Made by a program: the position numbers and the translations under genes
Shown: positions 24,377 through 36,809 of the stretch, piece after piece
How the letters are laid out: each line of letters begins with the position of its first letter
Position numbering within the stretch: the stretch's first letter is position 1
NCBI GenBank assembly: GCA_027563935.2
Contig: CM050449.1
Span: 83,049,178 to 83,113,177, forward strand
DNA from: Costus lasius
Lineage: Eukaryota > Streptophyta > Magnoliopsida > Zingiberales > Costaceae
Length of the DNA: 64,000 nucleotides
Direction of reading: 5' to 3'
The notes under the pieces: generated by a model
The model's database searches: none
Told to the model about the DNA's origin: nothing
Seen by the model: only the letters and a program-made list of their open reading frames with translations

Positions 24377-24910
24377 GTCGATCTTGTTCATATTAAAATT
24401 AATGATGAATGGATCGAAAGAGGCCGGGAGAGACTGCAGGATGATGTCTACAACAAGCTCCTGATTGATGGTGTGTCCCAGTTTCTCTAGAGCTTCTTTG
24501 TACCCAATCATCTTGAGCAAGTGAGCTCCCACTGGACTCCCTTCAGTCAGTTTGCTCTGAAAGAAAAGTTTCGTCAAGTTATAGCGTTCAGTCCTTGCCT
24601 GTGCAGCATACAGCATCTTGAGGTTTGCTATAATTTCTATAGCAGATAAATCCTCATGCTGACGCTGCAGCTGTGGCGTCATAGACGCTAGCATAAGGCA
24701 AGCGACATCAATGCTATCATTGACATGCTTCTCATAAGCTTCCCGAACCGCCCTTGCGGCGTTCGCAGCGGATTGAGGCGGTATAGCCGTCTCGAGGACA
24801 TACAGCTTCCTCTCAGCCTTAAGAACAATCTTAAGGTGTCCGTACCAGTCTGAGAAGTTTGGCCCAGCAAACTTCTCCCTTTCCAGTAGGGATCGCACAT
24901 TGAAATTTGT

Positions 24911-26701
24911 GGTGTTTGTTGCTGCAGGAATCTACAACAATGCAAGAACAGCAAGGTCAGTATCAATGTTAGAATCAATTCAGGACTTAAGAATGATTCT
25001 TTTCTCACTATTTTATCTGGCTGAAAAATCCAGCAAAACAGCCCGAAAGAGTAAAACTCTTTTAGTGAGATGGGATCCAGATTTCATACTTGGTCTCCGC
25101 GTCCCGCTCAGGCGAGATAAGATGCACAGAGAGTACAAGCACTAATCTCTGGTAGGCAATCCCTGCCAATCACCAACCCGTGCGATTCCCCTTCATCTGG
25201 GCAATCCAGCAGACTGTGCCAACTGAGTTGGTACAACACAGTCTCTGATCCTACAGATGGCTGCCTCCATATAGCTACCATATGCTCAATATGTAGCCTA
25301 CATGGTCAAGCTGACCCGACCTACTCCCTGGACCACCACGTGCTATGATGAGCAACGAGAAGCGATAAATCCCTTCTCTGTAACACGCAGGTGTAATCAC
25401 ACACCGTCTGAAGATAGATGGGCGTGCCCACTGAGTGGGTACAACACGGCCCCAACGATAGTCAGAACAGTGAGGTTTCGCGTCAGAAGGCTATCGTGCT
25501 TGATATTTAACGTTGGATTTTAACGGTCCTTTTATCTTCTTACTATCATGCAAATCCTATGGTGATAGCAGAAGAATAGATCATGCAGTTACTAAATTAC
25601 TTAAACAGTAAATTAAAAGCATGATGATCTTATGTGGTATAAGCCCATTAAGCCTAAGTAAGACCTTAATTAACTTAAGTCTTCACTTGAGCTCTTCATG
25701 GGTCTTTAGCATTTCATCTGGCCCAACCCGGGCCCAAGCGCCCACTACAGCTCAGATGCGCCCACCAGGTAAAATGCGCCTGTCCTAGAGTCGAACCCTA
25801 GACCTCCCACTGGTGAAGCCACTTGCTGCATGCGCCTCTGCCATGTGTGCTCTGTGCTCATGTCTGATTAAATTACAATTTAATCTATCTAGACATGATT
25901 GACACGCAGGTCAATTACACTTTATAAATTAATTAAAAATGTGATGCGCAGATCACAATAAATAATTTACAATATCAATCCAGGCACGCAGGCCCCAGCA
26001 CAGCACACATTAAATTTGGGCAGCCCACATAAGATGAAATAAACACTCATCATGTTATACAAACATCAAGTGATCCAATCAAGAAAATAAAATTTTCGAA
26101 AATCCCATTGGCTTCATTTTATTTCCTTATGTGCCCTACTACCTTACAACGGTCCATTAATAGGGATCCACTCATCAGACCTAGTCAGACCCCCTGCCCT
26201 TGCATGCACCAAGTCATAACCGACTTGAGTCGACCTCATGGTCAACAATGCATGCGTTAAGGGCTGAACGTCCCTCATGAGTTCTGGCAAGCGGGTGTGA
26301 CCCCGGGCCTTAATCATGAGCGTTCACTGGTTGTCTCAATCAGACATTGCTACACGCCTTTCTGCAGTCGACCAATAGCCACCACATGCTTGCGCATAGG
26401 TGCCATCTGGTCGACTCATCTAGGCTGTCAGATGGTCTGATCAGACTGTTGGGTCTAGACTGGACGATGACTTCAACCCTAATAACCCGTCTAAGATTTT
26501 AAAGCAGGCGCTTAGATCTAATGAGGGGCGCGCAAGTAATTACGTTTTGAGAAAAAACTACAACAAGCGCCAACATAGATACATGCGCCAACATACATCT
26601 ATTTTGAAAATAAGCATGTAGTTTCGCATGAAGATAACCATTAGATCTATTCATACAAACATGAATCACACATGTCAAGCAATCATATGAACATACCAGA
26701 A
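24911..26701 (-). other. Element H untranslated leader
   Basis: Homologous to the leader of A at 7542-9351 and likewise without a long frame or recognisable domain. Confidence 0.65.
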
Positions 26702-26718
26702 CCTGCCTCTGATACCAA
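26702..26718 (-). other. Element H primer-binding site (initiator tRNA-Met)
   Basis: The minus strand reads TGGTATCAGAGGCAGG two bases inside the 5' LTR end; one base near its end differs from the site in A. Confidence 0.9.
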
Positions 26719-26720
26719 TT

Positions 26721-28404
26721 GAAAGTTCCATTAAAGGGGGCGAAACCCTAATAGGCGCATATCAGAGGTTTTGCATTGAGCGGAAGCTAGGGTTTCTAAA
26801 GGATCAATAGCATGTCAAATGATCAACTTGTAAATGCTTGTATAGATCGAAAAGATTCATACCATTGCCCTTGCCTGGATGGCGACTTGGAAGCAGAGAG
26901 AACGAAATGGTTCTCCTCCAAAACGTGCGCACACAAGATGAGAGTTGACTACTCCTTGTCGTTCCTTGTGCTAGCACGGATCTCCAAGTTTACTGATCAC
27001 GTCAAGGGAATTGAGATGACGTCTTTGCTTGGCCAAAATCTCTCCAAGGCGTGAAGACTCTCTACCCGAGAGAGGAGAGGCGACAAGAGGTGAAGAGGCG
27101 AGAATAGGGCGTGACCACTTCGAACGTGAGGCATCCACGCTATTTTGGAAAACATAACTTCCAAAAATAGCAAGCCACTACTTCAACGCAAGATGCGTTT
27201 ACCCCAATCGCAACTTTCTCCCTTGACTTGAACCATGCGCTCACACTAAGTGAACCGGTTCAATTTCATTTAGTTCAAAGACCAAATTAAACCAAGCATT
27301 GGTCTAGATCAAATTAAACCATAAGGCTCAAGATCTAACCATTCATCTCTTGATGCTCTTGATCTCATCGATCTAGCATCAATTCTCTCGATCGAAGCTT
27401 ACCAATCTCAAGCTCTAATCAATCAAATATGATCAGACCAGATCTCACTTACAATAAGAGTTTAAATCCCTTTAAACTGAACCAAAACAATTCAGTCCAC
27501 ACGATCTGACTTAAGTAAGCCATATCATCAAATTGTGCGACCCTAAGAGTTTCCTTTAAATGTCGGTAACGATAACTTACGTTATCACGATCAGTGAGGG
27601 GTATCTAGCAACACATCACTATCTCCCGATATAAAGGAAAGAGTCTTCCAAGACTACACCCAAACCACAGCACAAGTGTGAACCCAAGTCACTTGACATA
27701 TGTGTTTCCTTTGCCACTGGATGTTCTTATTGGACAAGCGTGTCAAGCCTGTAATTCCAATATGATGAGAGTGGTTAGATCAGATGAACATAGTCATCTG
27801 GGTATGGCCATACACTTTCTCAACCATCTCATCCAGGGGGCCCCTTCAGAACATCACACTCCAAACAAGGAGACGGCAATCCTATATCTATCACTAGTGC
27901 CCTAACATGACTCATGCTCATTATCCAAGATAGTCTATAACCATTATGTTTCAAATGATATTGAACTACCTCAAAACAATGCCAATCATCATTTAGAAAC
28001 ACAAGCGATCTCAAGTCAGAGGAAATATGCCACTTGTTTGCATACAAGGATTATTCACATTGTGACAAGCAATCGAATATCTTAAGTAGGGTCTGTCCAG
28101 TACATCCAATGTACCCATGAGTCTACATCTTATTCCATGCTCGAAGCATCCTATAAGATTAGAACACATATTAGTCTCAATCATATCAAGGCTGTCTCAT
28201 GTTCACCAAGATATCTCGACTAAGGACAAAACTGCATGTCAGCCAAGCTGAACAGCATTGAGACATTATTCAGAAGTATACATATTACAGCAGATAATGT
28301 AACAACCTGAATAACAACCATTGCCTTTATAAACATAGAGTTTATACATGATACTGATAACAACCCAAGGCCTCAAACATTAGCCTTAAGGGCATACCCC
28401 AACA
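26721..28404 (-). repeat. Element H 5' LTR (1684 bp)
   Basis: Promoter-bearing copy, nearly identical to 16103-17787. The right end abuts the duplication ttaac and the left end abuts the primer-binding site. Confidence 0.94.
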
Positions 28405-29880
28405 TTAACCTCTTTAGAGGGGGCGACTAGGGTCTTATTAATAAGGGCAAGAGGCGGTTTAGGGAGGGCTAAGATCATGCCAAGTGGGCGGCTAGGATGA
28501 AGGAGGTTTGTGGCAAGGAAAGTTTCCAAGACTTTTCCATAAACCTCATTCAACCTATCCTTATTTGCCCTATAGCCATATCAGCCCAAGAGATGCCTTA
28601 AAGGCATGCATTCCATCCTAGGAAGAAGGGCTAGGCGCCCTTTACTTCCATAATGAAGCAAAAGCGCCTCCCTCACCCCATTATGCCCTTAGGCGCCAAT
28701 GGGGTGAGATTTCTCCCCATTATGCCCTTTTAGCCTTTAATCTCTTCATGAAAACTTATTATTGAGCCTCATTGGATAATGAGCTAGCCCAAACTTCATG
28801 GCATGGGTTGATTAAGCCATTGGATCTAATCCAATGCAACCCTAATCCAAATGTGACTAATTAAGGTCAATTTCGGGTCAACCTGCCAAAAATGAAGTTT
28901 GGCTCCAATAACTTTCTTCCAACTCATCAGGCCCATTGGCGCTGATGAAATCTTCCAAATTGATCCAAGTTATCCAATAACTTGATCATCTGATTAAAGC
29001 AACGTCAAGAGTCTATTGCGTGTGACCCCGTAGGATCCATATGACGATGGCAATGATGTAAACATCATAAGTAGTGAGGGGTATCTAGCAACACATCACT
29101 ACTACCCATGTCATAGGACTTAAGTCATTATGGCAACAACTCGTAACAAGCAACGAGGATTCCCATTGCATTATAGATCCCTTTGCCTAAACTGATATCC
29201 TGCCATTGGATTAGTCTCAAGTTTATCAATCCAATGCATTGGTCATGACTCAACAAGTGTGGCCACACATTCCTGTCATGCACCAATAAGGTGGGGCGCC
29301 CTCGAGTGGATATCATGCTTCCAATAAGGAAGGGGCAAATCCTACTGTTGGTCATCCATGTCTCTACATGACTTATGACATGCCCAATGTCAGTCATTTT
29401 GGTCTCCCAATTACGGAAAGACGTAAGACTGTATCAAAGCATACCCATCATCAAATCTAGACATCAATACCTCAAGTCTAAGGATCAATGCAAACCTCTT
29501 GCATGTGAGATTGACTTGTTGACTAGACAAGTCAATCCTCACGGTGGATCACTTCAGTGCATCTAATGCACCTGTATGTCTGCGTTACTGTGCCCCGCAC
29601 TTAACCAGCCCATACACCAGTCTCACATGTACCAAAGCTGTCCCATATCTGCTAAGGTACCTTGTCTGGGGATTTCTTATGAGAATGGATCCAATCCAAA
29701 CTCCTGGGACATTATACATGCAACTCAATACATCAACGTAGGTAGAGAAGTCTGCACAATAACGACCATGCCTATATAAAGAGTAATAGTTCTATCAAAG
29801 TACATTCAAACAATGCCTGTCCATGTCCATACATTGGTCTTCAGGGCATATACACCAACAATCTCCCACTTGCACTAAGA

Positions 29881-32800
29881 CCAAGGGCAACTGATGTTTA
29901 GTCAGTTCCAATGTCTCTAGTATGACTTATTTAGCTTCCGCTGCGCTAGAGGCTATGTCAGCGGGTTTTTCCAAATTTCTATCTGTGTTTATTTTAACAA
30001 ATTTGATCATCATCCTTATCCATGATCTCTAAGATCAGATGATATGCTGCAGTACATACTTGAGCAGTAGGTTCCTTCACTTATTCTATGGCCCTAGTAA
30101 GAACCATACTGGACCATCAAACACCAGGAACTAAATCAAGTTCAAATGAATGGAGCTGCTTCCCTGGCTGTCACAAGGAGCTGCAATGTACTTAGCCTTA
30201 TTTGTAGAATTTTGCCACTATGGTTTGCATAATGCTCTTTCAGCACACAACACCACAACAAGGCAAAGCGCAAATCCTGGCTGTGGTCATAAGATTGGAA
30301 CGAAGTATCAGTGTACCCTTGTACACAAAATTCTTCCTGTCTATCATAGACTAGACTTCAATCCTTTATACTTCCCAAGTATATATAAGGATTGCTTTCA
30401 CAGCTATCCAGTGTCAAACACTAGGATCTAATTGAAACTTACTGGCTATTCTCCAAGCATTTGCCGCAAATGGTCTTGTGTATGTTACTCAAAACATGAT
30501 CCATCCTATACACCATGTATCAGGATTTTAGACCCATGTTATTACTCTCCAGCTGTGTCATAGGACACAACATCCTCATGAGAGTCAGACCATATCTCTC
30601 TGGAAGGTATCAATATTTGGAATCATCCAATATAAACCTTTCCAGAAACTCTTGGATGAACATAGATTGACTAAAGGGCAATGACTTTCTTGGATCTCTA
30701 TCTATAGATCCTCATGCCTAAGATGTAGGCATCATTCCCTAGATCATTCTTCTCGAAATACATCTCAAGCCTTTTCTTCACCATGTGAAGAGCTGAGATG
30801 TCATTCCATGTGAGGAGAATATCATCAATCATCTAGAACAAGAAATACTATCAAGGTGCTCCCACTGATCTTCTTGTAAACACAGGCTCTTTTAAACATG
30901 CTTGCATAACACCATGCATATCTTTATGGCCTTGATATGAAAACCTTCTGGCTATTATAGATATCTTTTCAGACGTCCATGCAAGAAAGGCAGTTTTCAT
31001 AACAACGCTCCATAACTGATCATGCAATTATAACAAGCAGATTCCTAATGGACTTAAAACTCAGCTATTGGTGAAAAATTTCATCATTATCCACCCAGTG
31101 GATTTGCCTGAAATTTCTGTTCACTAGCTTGCCTTTCAAGGTAACAATGTTACCTTCCATGTCTATCTTCCTAGAAGATTTATTTACAGCCTGTGGGAAT
31201 TACCCCTTTGGCAGCTCATCCAAGTCCCAAACTTGATTAGTAGACATGGAGTCCATTATGGTTCTCATGGCCCTTAGCCATTTCTTGGAATCTGGTCCAC
31301 CGACCGCTTCCATTTCCTCATAAGTCTTAGGTTCATCCTTGATGAAAAATTCGTCATGCCCAACATATCGAATCGATCCAGACTTATGTGGTTCCTGTGT
31401 TACTTGAACCTCAGGTTGACCTTCAATCTGCATGTGAGATTTTGCTCTCCATCTGTGTCTAATTATATTGTGGTTGATTCTGGACCTTGTTCCAATCAAA
31501 TCTACTCCCACTAGCTTCTTTTAAAAGAAATACTTTCTCAAGAGAGACAGCAGTTTAAGCAATAAATAATTTGTTCTCTTTGGGATAGAATTAGCACTCT
31601 ATAGTGCACCACAAACACATACTTTTGAATCACTGCACATTACATTCCCAATTCCATTGAAGAAATGGGATATTTGCAGTTCGCAACTCAAAAGCTAATT
31701 TAGACACTTTCTTATGGAGTGGCAGTGCATCTTTTTGCATGGCATCATAGTAGTATATTTGCATGACTATTCATAGATGGAGCCACATCCAATGTGTTCC
31801 TTTTTCTTTCTTTGAAATTCACCACACAATGGTGTACTAAGTAAGCCGTGAGATAACTCCACACTTCTTAGGACAGTCATCAAATTCTCCACTAATCACC
31901 TTGATCCAATCAAAGTGCTTTAATAGATCCTCCAATTTGACTCAATACTTCATTTGTGAACTTCTTGGATTTCTCCAAAGTTCTTAGGTTGGATAAGGCA
32001 TACCCACACCTGATGAAGCATATAACACCTCTTAGTGCTTGTTTACATGGGTCCACATACATTGCTGTGTAAAAGATCCAGCAAGCTAATAGTCCTTCCA
32101 CCCTTTATGGTGAAGGCAGCATCTGTCACATTGTTCCTTTGAACTAGGCTCAAATGTATCATAATCCTGAAAGGATAATGATCCCAATAGTCCATGGACC
32201 TTTGGATGTGACCATTGTTCTATGGTTCAAGAGACAATGCTATAAGAGGGTGTTTATTGAATCATTGGATCTGATCTTGTGTTACATATAGAACCACAGA
32301 CTATTATCAATTGTATCACTTCAATAGAACATCTCAGATTAAAGAATAATATCATTTATTATTTCAAACTGAAATCCCTTCCAAAAGGAATGATGTTCTA
32401 ATACATAATCTGATACATAATAGCAAAGTTCTAGATAAAGTCTTCAAGGCAGTGAGATAATATCAGCAGCATCCAATGCTCCGTCCCTGACCCGAGGGTC
32501 GATCCCATTAAGCCTCATCGTCCTACTTCCTTTGAGCTCCTGCACATGTAAAACGTATGTGAGCCTCACATACGGTACCCAGTACCCATGAATAAGAAGT
32601 AGACAAAAGACCTCGGTAACATAATACCTGAAGCAGATGGATTACATCCCTTCTTCTTTGCCATGCACTTCTTGGCCATTAATCCTCTTCGAAATACCCA
32701 TGCATTCCCAATCTTCCGAAGTATTAGTTTCGAAGATACAGAACCATGGTCATTCTCAGATTTAGGCATACACTCTGAAGATCCAACAGAACTCTCCTGA

Positions 32801-33129
32801 TCATTGTCTATAGAGCATGGCGTGAAGAGACCTTTGAGATGTATGATAAGATCATAAATCCCCATCTCATCACATTCAACCTTGACCTCTGGGGTCATGC
32901 ACTCTAAGACAAGAGCAGTGTACTGTTCGTTATCTTCATAATGTTCAAGATAGACATTCCACTCCCACTCAGTAGTGAAATACACACTGGGCTGGGATGG
33001 AGGTCTTTCAAGAAGATGCACCTTATTCTCTTGTTCCAGTATCTTGGACAAAATCTTGAACCAATTTGTCCAGTTTGTCCCATCCAACTTATTTTTATAA
33101 AGTTTCAATTTTAGATTAGGAGATGCCAT
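29881..33129 (-). pseudogene. Element G gag-pol pseudogene, heavily decayed
   Basis: Copia polyprotein remains on the minus strand. Gag opens with an ATG at 33129 (MASPNLKLKLYKNKLDGTNW) and continues to about 32800 as a UBN2-like domain, then breaks near the protease. Integrase traces occur around 32100-31900 (FTNEVLSQIGGSIKAL). The linker to reverse transcriptase is readable at 31511-31200 (EPHKSGSIR, MDSMSTNQVWDL). Degenerate RT and RNase H traces follow to about 29900. Many stops and frameshifts make it non-functional. Confidence 0.8.
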
Positions 33130-34607
33130 CTACAATAAGCAAATAAGTAAAATAAGTACTATGATAAAGCATTTAACAAGGACTTTAAATTTAAATGCTA
33201 TGCTCCCACTATTTCCAAAACAAGTTGAGAATTCTCAAACTCAACATGGAAATAAGTGAGTAGGATCCTAATTTCACATGAGGTCTCTGCGACTCACGAG
33301 GGTGAGTTGGGATGCACAGAGAATCTCATGCTTCCTTAGGTAGGCATGCCAGCCAATTGTGCTGTGCACAACTCCTCTTAATTAAGACAGACTAGGCGCC
33401 CTGTGTCCAGCGAGGGCTGGATACAACACAGAACCCTATCCTCTCAACAGCTGCCTCTAGTAATTCATCATGTTAGTGACATATGAAAAACTAGTCAAGT
33501 CTGGTCCTAACCGTTATGCCCAGGGCCAACAAATTTTCTTGCGAAGGCACGCCCAGGTTAAAACTGGACTGAGGAAATCATTGTCGCCACACACCTTCTA
33601 AAGATAAGTGGGTGTGTCCCACGAGGGTGGGAAACAGTTCACAACACCACCGATCGATAGTTTGATGAGGGCTACGCGTTAGAAGGCTATCGACTTGATA
33701 TTGTATTGAGAGTTTTTGCATGTTTGTTTTATTCTTTTCTAGCATGCAGTTTTCCTATGGTTATGGCAGCAAAGGAAAAACATCACAAGCATGCTATGGA
33801 CAAAATAATAAACCATTACAGGCATGCTAGTTTGGTCGATATGGTCATAGCCCTTTTCATACACATAACTTGTCACGAGCCATGTGACATGTTATCGTGC
33901 ATCCAAGGGTTGCGAGTCCCAAAAGCAGATCAGCCCATGCCAAAAGCCGAAGGCATGTGTCCTTCCTTCAGCCGCAAGTCCATCACCACGCTTCCAAAGC
34001 TGGCGCCACTTCTGACTCCGATTGAAGAAGACTCCTTGTTGTCAAGATGAAGCCTTAACCTATCATATAATTCTATATCTATTCTAAACAAGATGAAAAA
34101 TTCTTTACAACAAGATAGGGAGAGAACCACACGCAGGTGGAAAGAGATTTTACAAGCATTCATCACAAGTGAAAACATGCTTCCACATCACAACACAGGA
34201 GGGCACTCGCTATGACCATATCAACCCAATCAAGTGGCGCATGCGAAATTTGAAAATCCGGAAAAATCAAATTTTAGCACCTTATGCGCCAACATCATCC
34301 AAAGCACTCTCTTAACCAAATTTATGCCAAAATTTAGATATAGTTCCATGATGATTTCTTAGACCTTATCGGCTGGCAGTTTTGTCAGATCAAGAGATCC
34401 GGCTAGTTCGAAGACACAATGTCCGTCCTACTTGACAAAACTACGTGCGCCTTCGGTCTTAAATCAAACATAAAACAAAATCAAATTTCGGCCATAAATT
34501 GAAAAGAGAGGTTTAGATGAGAAACACTTTCTACGTGAAACGCGCATGGATAGAAGAAAAATTTTCCAAAAATTTTGCATACAAGCAAACATACACCTTG
34601 TGTTTCT
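33130..34607 (-). other. Element G untranslated leader
   Basis: Between primer site and gag. The stretch at 33290-33690 has the same type of content as the A and H leaders. No gene is seen; frames at 33706-34050 and 34517-34756 lack coding character. Confidence 0.6.
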
Positions 34608-34627
34608 CGCAAGTAGCTCTGATACCA
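34608..34627 (-). other. Element G primer-binding site (initiator tRNA-Met)
   Basis: The minus strand reads TGGTATCAGAGCTACTTG one base inside the 5' LTR end. Confidence 0.9.
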
Positions 34628-34628
34628 C

Positions 34629-36809
34629 TGTTAGGGAATACCGGGTGTAATTTAAAATTTTTTGCAGTCCCAGGACGTAGCGAAAGTATCATTACACCCG
34701 AAACATATTCCGGTCCCAAGGATGCATGCGAGAGAGAAGACACAAGGATGTGTTAGAGATGTACCTCTTTTTCTTGTCTAGTTGTCGAAGCCATGTTGAA
34801 GACGATCAAATGCTCGCCCTCTACAAGTATCCACGTGTCGACTCCTTGATCATTGGTCCCTTCCACGCTTGGTGCTAGCCTCGGGAAGAGAATCAAGCCT
34901 TCACCTCACTTGCGCCACCTTCAAGAGAACTTGCGCCAAGGAGGGGATAGGGAAGATGCCGCCAAGGACTTCCCTCTTCTTCTTTGCTTGCGCCACCTCC
35001 AAGGTGCGCCTATGGCCAAGGAACGATGAGGGCTCATGGCAAGAAGACGCCACCAAGCACAAAGAATCCTTGCACCAAAGAAGAGAAGAAGAGGAAGAAC
35101 TTTCGGCTCCAAGGAAGGAGATTGCGCTCCTTGATGAAGAAGGAGAGCTCCAAGCTCTCAAATTGTCGCCACCCTAAGCTTCCAATTCTCTCCAAGAGAT
35201 GTCGCCACCAAGCCCTTCTCCAAGTTATGTCAAGAGGTGAAGAAGGAGAATAAGGCTTGCGGCTTCAAGGAGGAAGAAGGGTTGCGCCACCTTTAAGTTG
35301 TCACCCTTTGCCCTTGCTCACGCCTCTCTTTGTGTCTTCATGCCTCCAAGGAGTTAACCTCTTTAGAGGGGGCGACTAGGGTCTTATTAATAAGGGCAAG
35401 AGGCGGTTTAGGGATGGCTAAGAACATGCCAAGTGGGCGGCTAGGATGAAGGAGGTTTGTGGCAAGGAAAGTTTCCAAGACTTTTCCATAAACCTCATTC
35501 AACCTATCCTTATTTGCCCTATAGCCATATCAGTCCAAGAGATGCCTTAAAGGCATGCATTCCATCCTAGGAAGAAGGGCTAGGCGCCCTTTACTTCCAT
35601 AATGAAGCAAAAGCGCCTCCCTCACCCCATTATGCCCTTAGGCGCCAATGGGGTGAGATTTCTCCCCATTATGCCCTTTTAGCCTTTAATCTCTTTATGA
35701 CAACTTATTATTGGGCCTCATTGGATAATGAGCTAGCCCAAACTTCATGGCATGGGTTGATTAAGCCATTGGATCTAATCCAATGCAACCCTAATCCAAA
35801 TGTGACCAATTAAGGTCAATTTCGGGTCAACCTGTCAAAAATGAAGTTTGGCTCCAATAACTTTCTTCCAACTCATCAGGCCCATTGGCGCTGATGAAAT
35901 CTTCCAAATTGATCCAAGTTATCCAATAACTTGATCATCTGATTAAAGCAACGTCAAGAGTCTATTGCGTGTGACCCCGTAGGATCCATATGACGATGGC
36001 AATGATGTAAACATCATAAATAGTGAGGGGTATCTAGCAACACATCACTACTACCCATGTCATAGGACTTAAGTCATTATGGCAACAACTCATAACAAGC
36101 AACGAGGATTCCCATTGCATTATAGATCCCTTTGCCTAAACTGATATCCTGCCATTGGATTAGTCTCAAGTTTATCAATCCAATGCATTGGTCATGACTC
36201 AACAAGTGTGGCCACACATTCCTGTCATGCACCAATAAGGTGGGGCGCCCCCGAGTGGATATCATGCTTCCAATAAGGAAGGGGTAAATCCTACTGTTGG
36301 TCATCCATGTCTCTACATGACTTATGACATGCCCAATGTCAGTCGTTTTGGTCTCCCAATTACGGAAAGACGTAAGACTGCATCAAAGCATACCCATCAT
36401 CAAATCTAGACATCAATACCTCAAGTCTAAGGATCAATGCAAACCTCTTGCATGTGAGATTGACTTGTTGACTAGACAAGTCAATCCTCACGGTGGATCA
36501 CTCCAGTGCATCCAATGCACCTGTATGTCTGCGTTACTGTGCCCTGCACTTAACCAGCCCATACACCAGTCTCACATGTACCAAAGCTGTCCCATATCTG
36601 CTAAGGTACCTTGTCTAGGGATTTCTTATGAGAATGGATCCAATCCAAACTCCTGGGACATTATACATGCAACTCAATACATCAACGTAGGTAGAGAAGT
36701 CTGCACAATAACGACCATGCCTATATAAAGAGTAATAGTTCTATCAAAGTACATTCAAACAATGCCTGTCCATGTCCATACGTTGGTCTTCAGGGCATAT
36801 ACACCAACA
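34629..36809 (-). repeat. Element G 5' LTR (2181 bp)
   Basis: Uninterrupted beta-family LTR from TGTTAGGGAATACC to ...ATACACCAACA on the plus strand. Its middle shares the module agtgaggggtatctagcaac with alpha LTRs, and the GTGCAT/ATGCAC hairpin is present near 36506-36520. Confidence 0.94.

Larger units (their letters stand above)
17808..24910 (-). pseudogene. Element H gag-pol pseudogene (segments 24382-24910 and 17808-21164)
   Basis: Copia polyprotein homologous to the intact one in A. The gag start codon is mutated to ACA (24908-24910). Gag is cut near residue 178 by the solo LTR at 21170-24376. From 21140 to 18303 the frame is open and shows the CCHC knuckle, DTACG protease, integrase D-D-E, QMDVKTAFL and YVDD. 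TAG stops then occur at 18300-18302 and 17988-17990, both at Gln positions of the intact relative. The natural stop is at 17808-17810. It cannot make a full polyprotein. Confidence 0.93.
16103..28404 (-). mobile_element. Ty1/copia retrotransposon H (family alpha), split by a solo LTR, non-functional
   Basis: A minus-strand element with left (3') LTR 16103-17787, polypurine tract, a broken gag-pol, leader, primer-binding site, and right (5') LTR 26721-28404. The LTRs are 1685 and 1684 bp and nearly identical by eye. The protein is very close to that of A. Gag is split by a 3.2-kb solo LTR, the gag ATG is lost, and two stops lie in RNase H. Confidence 0.95.
15373..29860 (-). repeat. Element G 3' LTR, split by H (segments 15373-16102 and 28410-29860)
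   Basis: Removing H and one ttaac copy gives 730 + 1451 = 2181 bp, exactly the length of the other LTR. Conserved hairpins lie at 29257-29268 (GTGTGGCCACAC) and 29557-29571 (GTGCAT/ATGCAC). Confidence 0.93.
15373..36809 (-). mobile_element. Ty1/copia retrotransposon G (family beta), split by H, coding region decayed
   Basis: This minus-strand element has 2181-bp LTRs: the right (5') LTR at 34629-36809, and the left (3') LTR at 15373-16102 plus 28410-29860, which also sums to 2181 bp. Internal sequence is 29861-34628, with a tRNA-Met primer site beside the right LTR and a polypurine tract beside the left. The LTR pair looks very similar, yet gag-pol is badly broken. D and K carry related LTRs. 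The 102-residue frame repeated at 15613 and 34869 is LTR sequence, not a gene. Confidence 0.93.

Noticed and set aside
21161..24386. A 10-bp direct repeat (tacagtcgat) around the insert in H suggested a Mutator-type DNA transposon.
   Set aside because: Ends read TGTAAGATCC...GGATGTTACA with a 5-bp gtcga duplication; the extra matching bases come from the LTR's own TACA end. No terminal inverted repeats or transposase were found.
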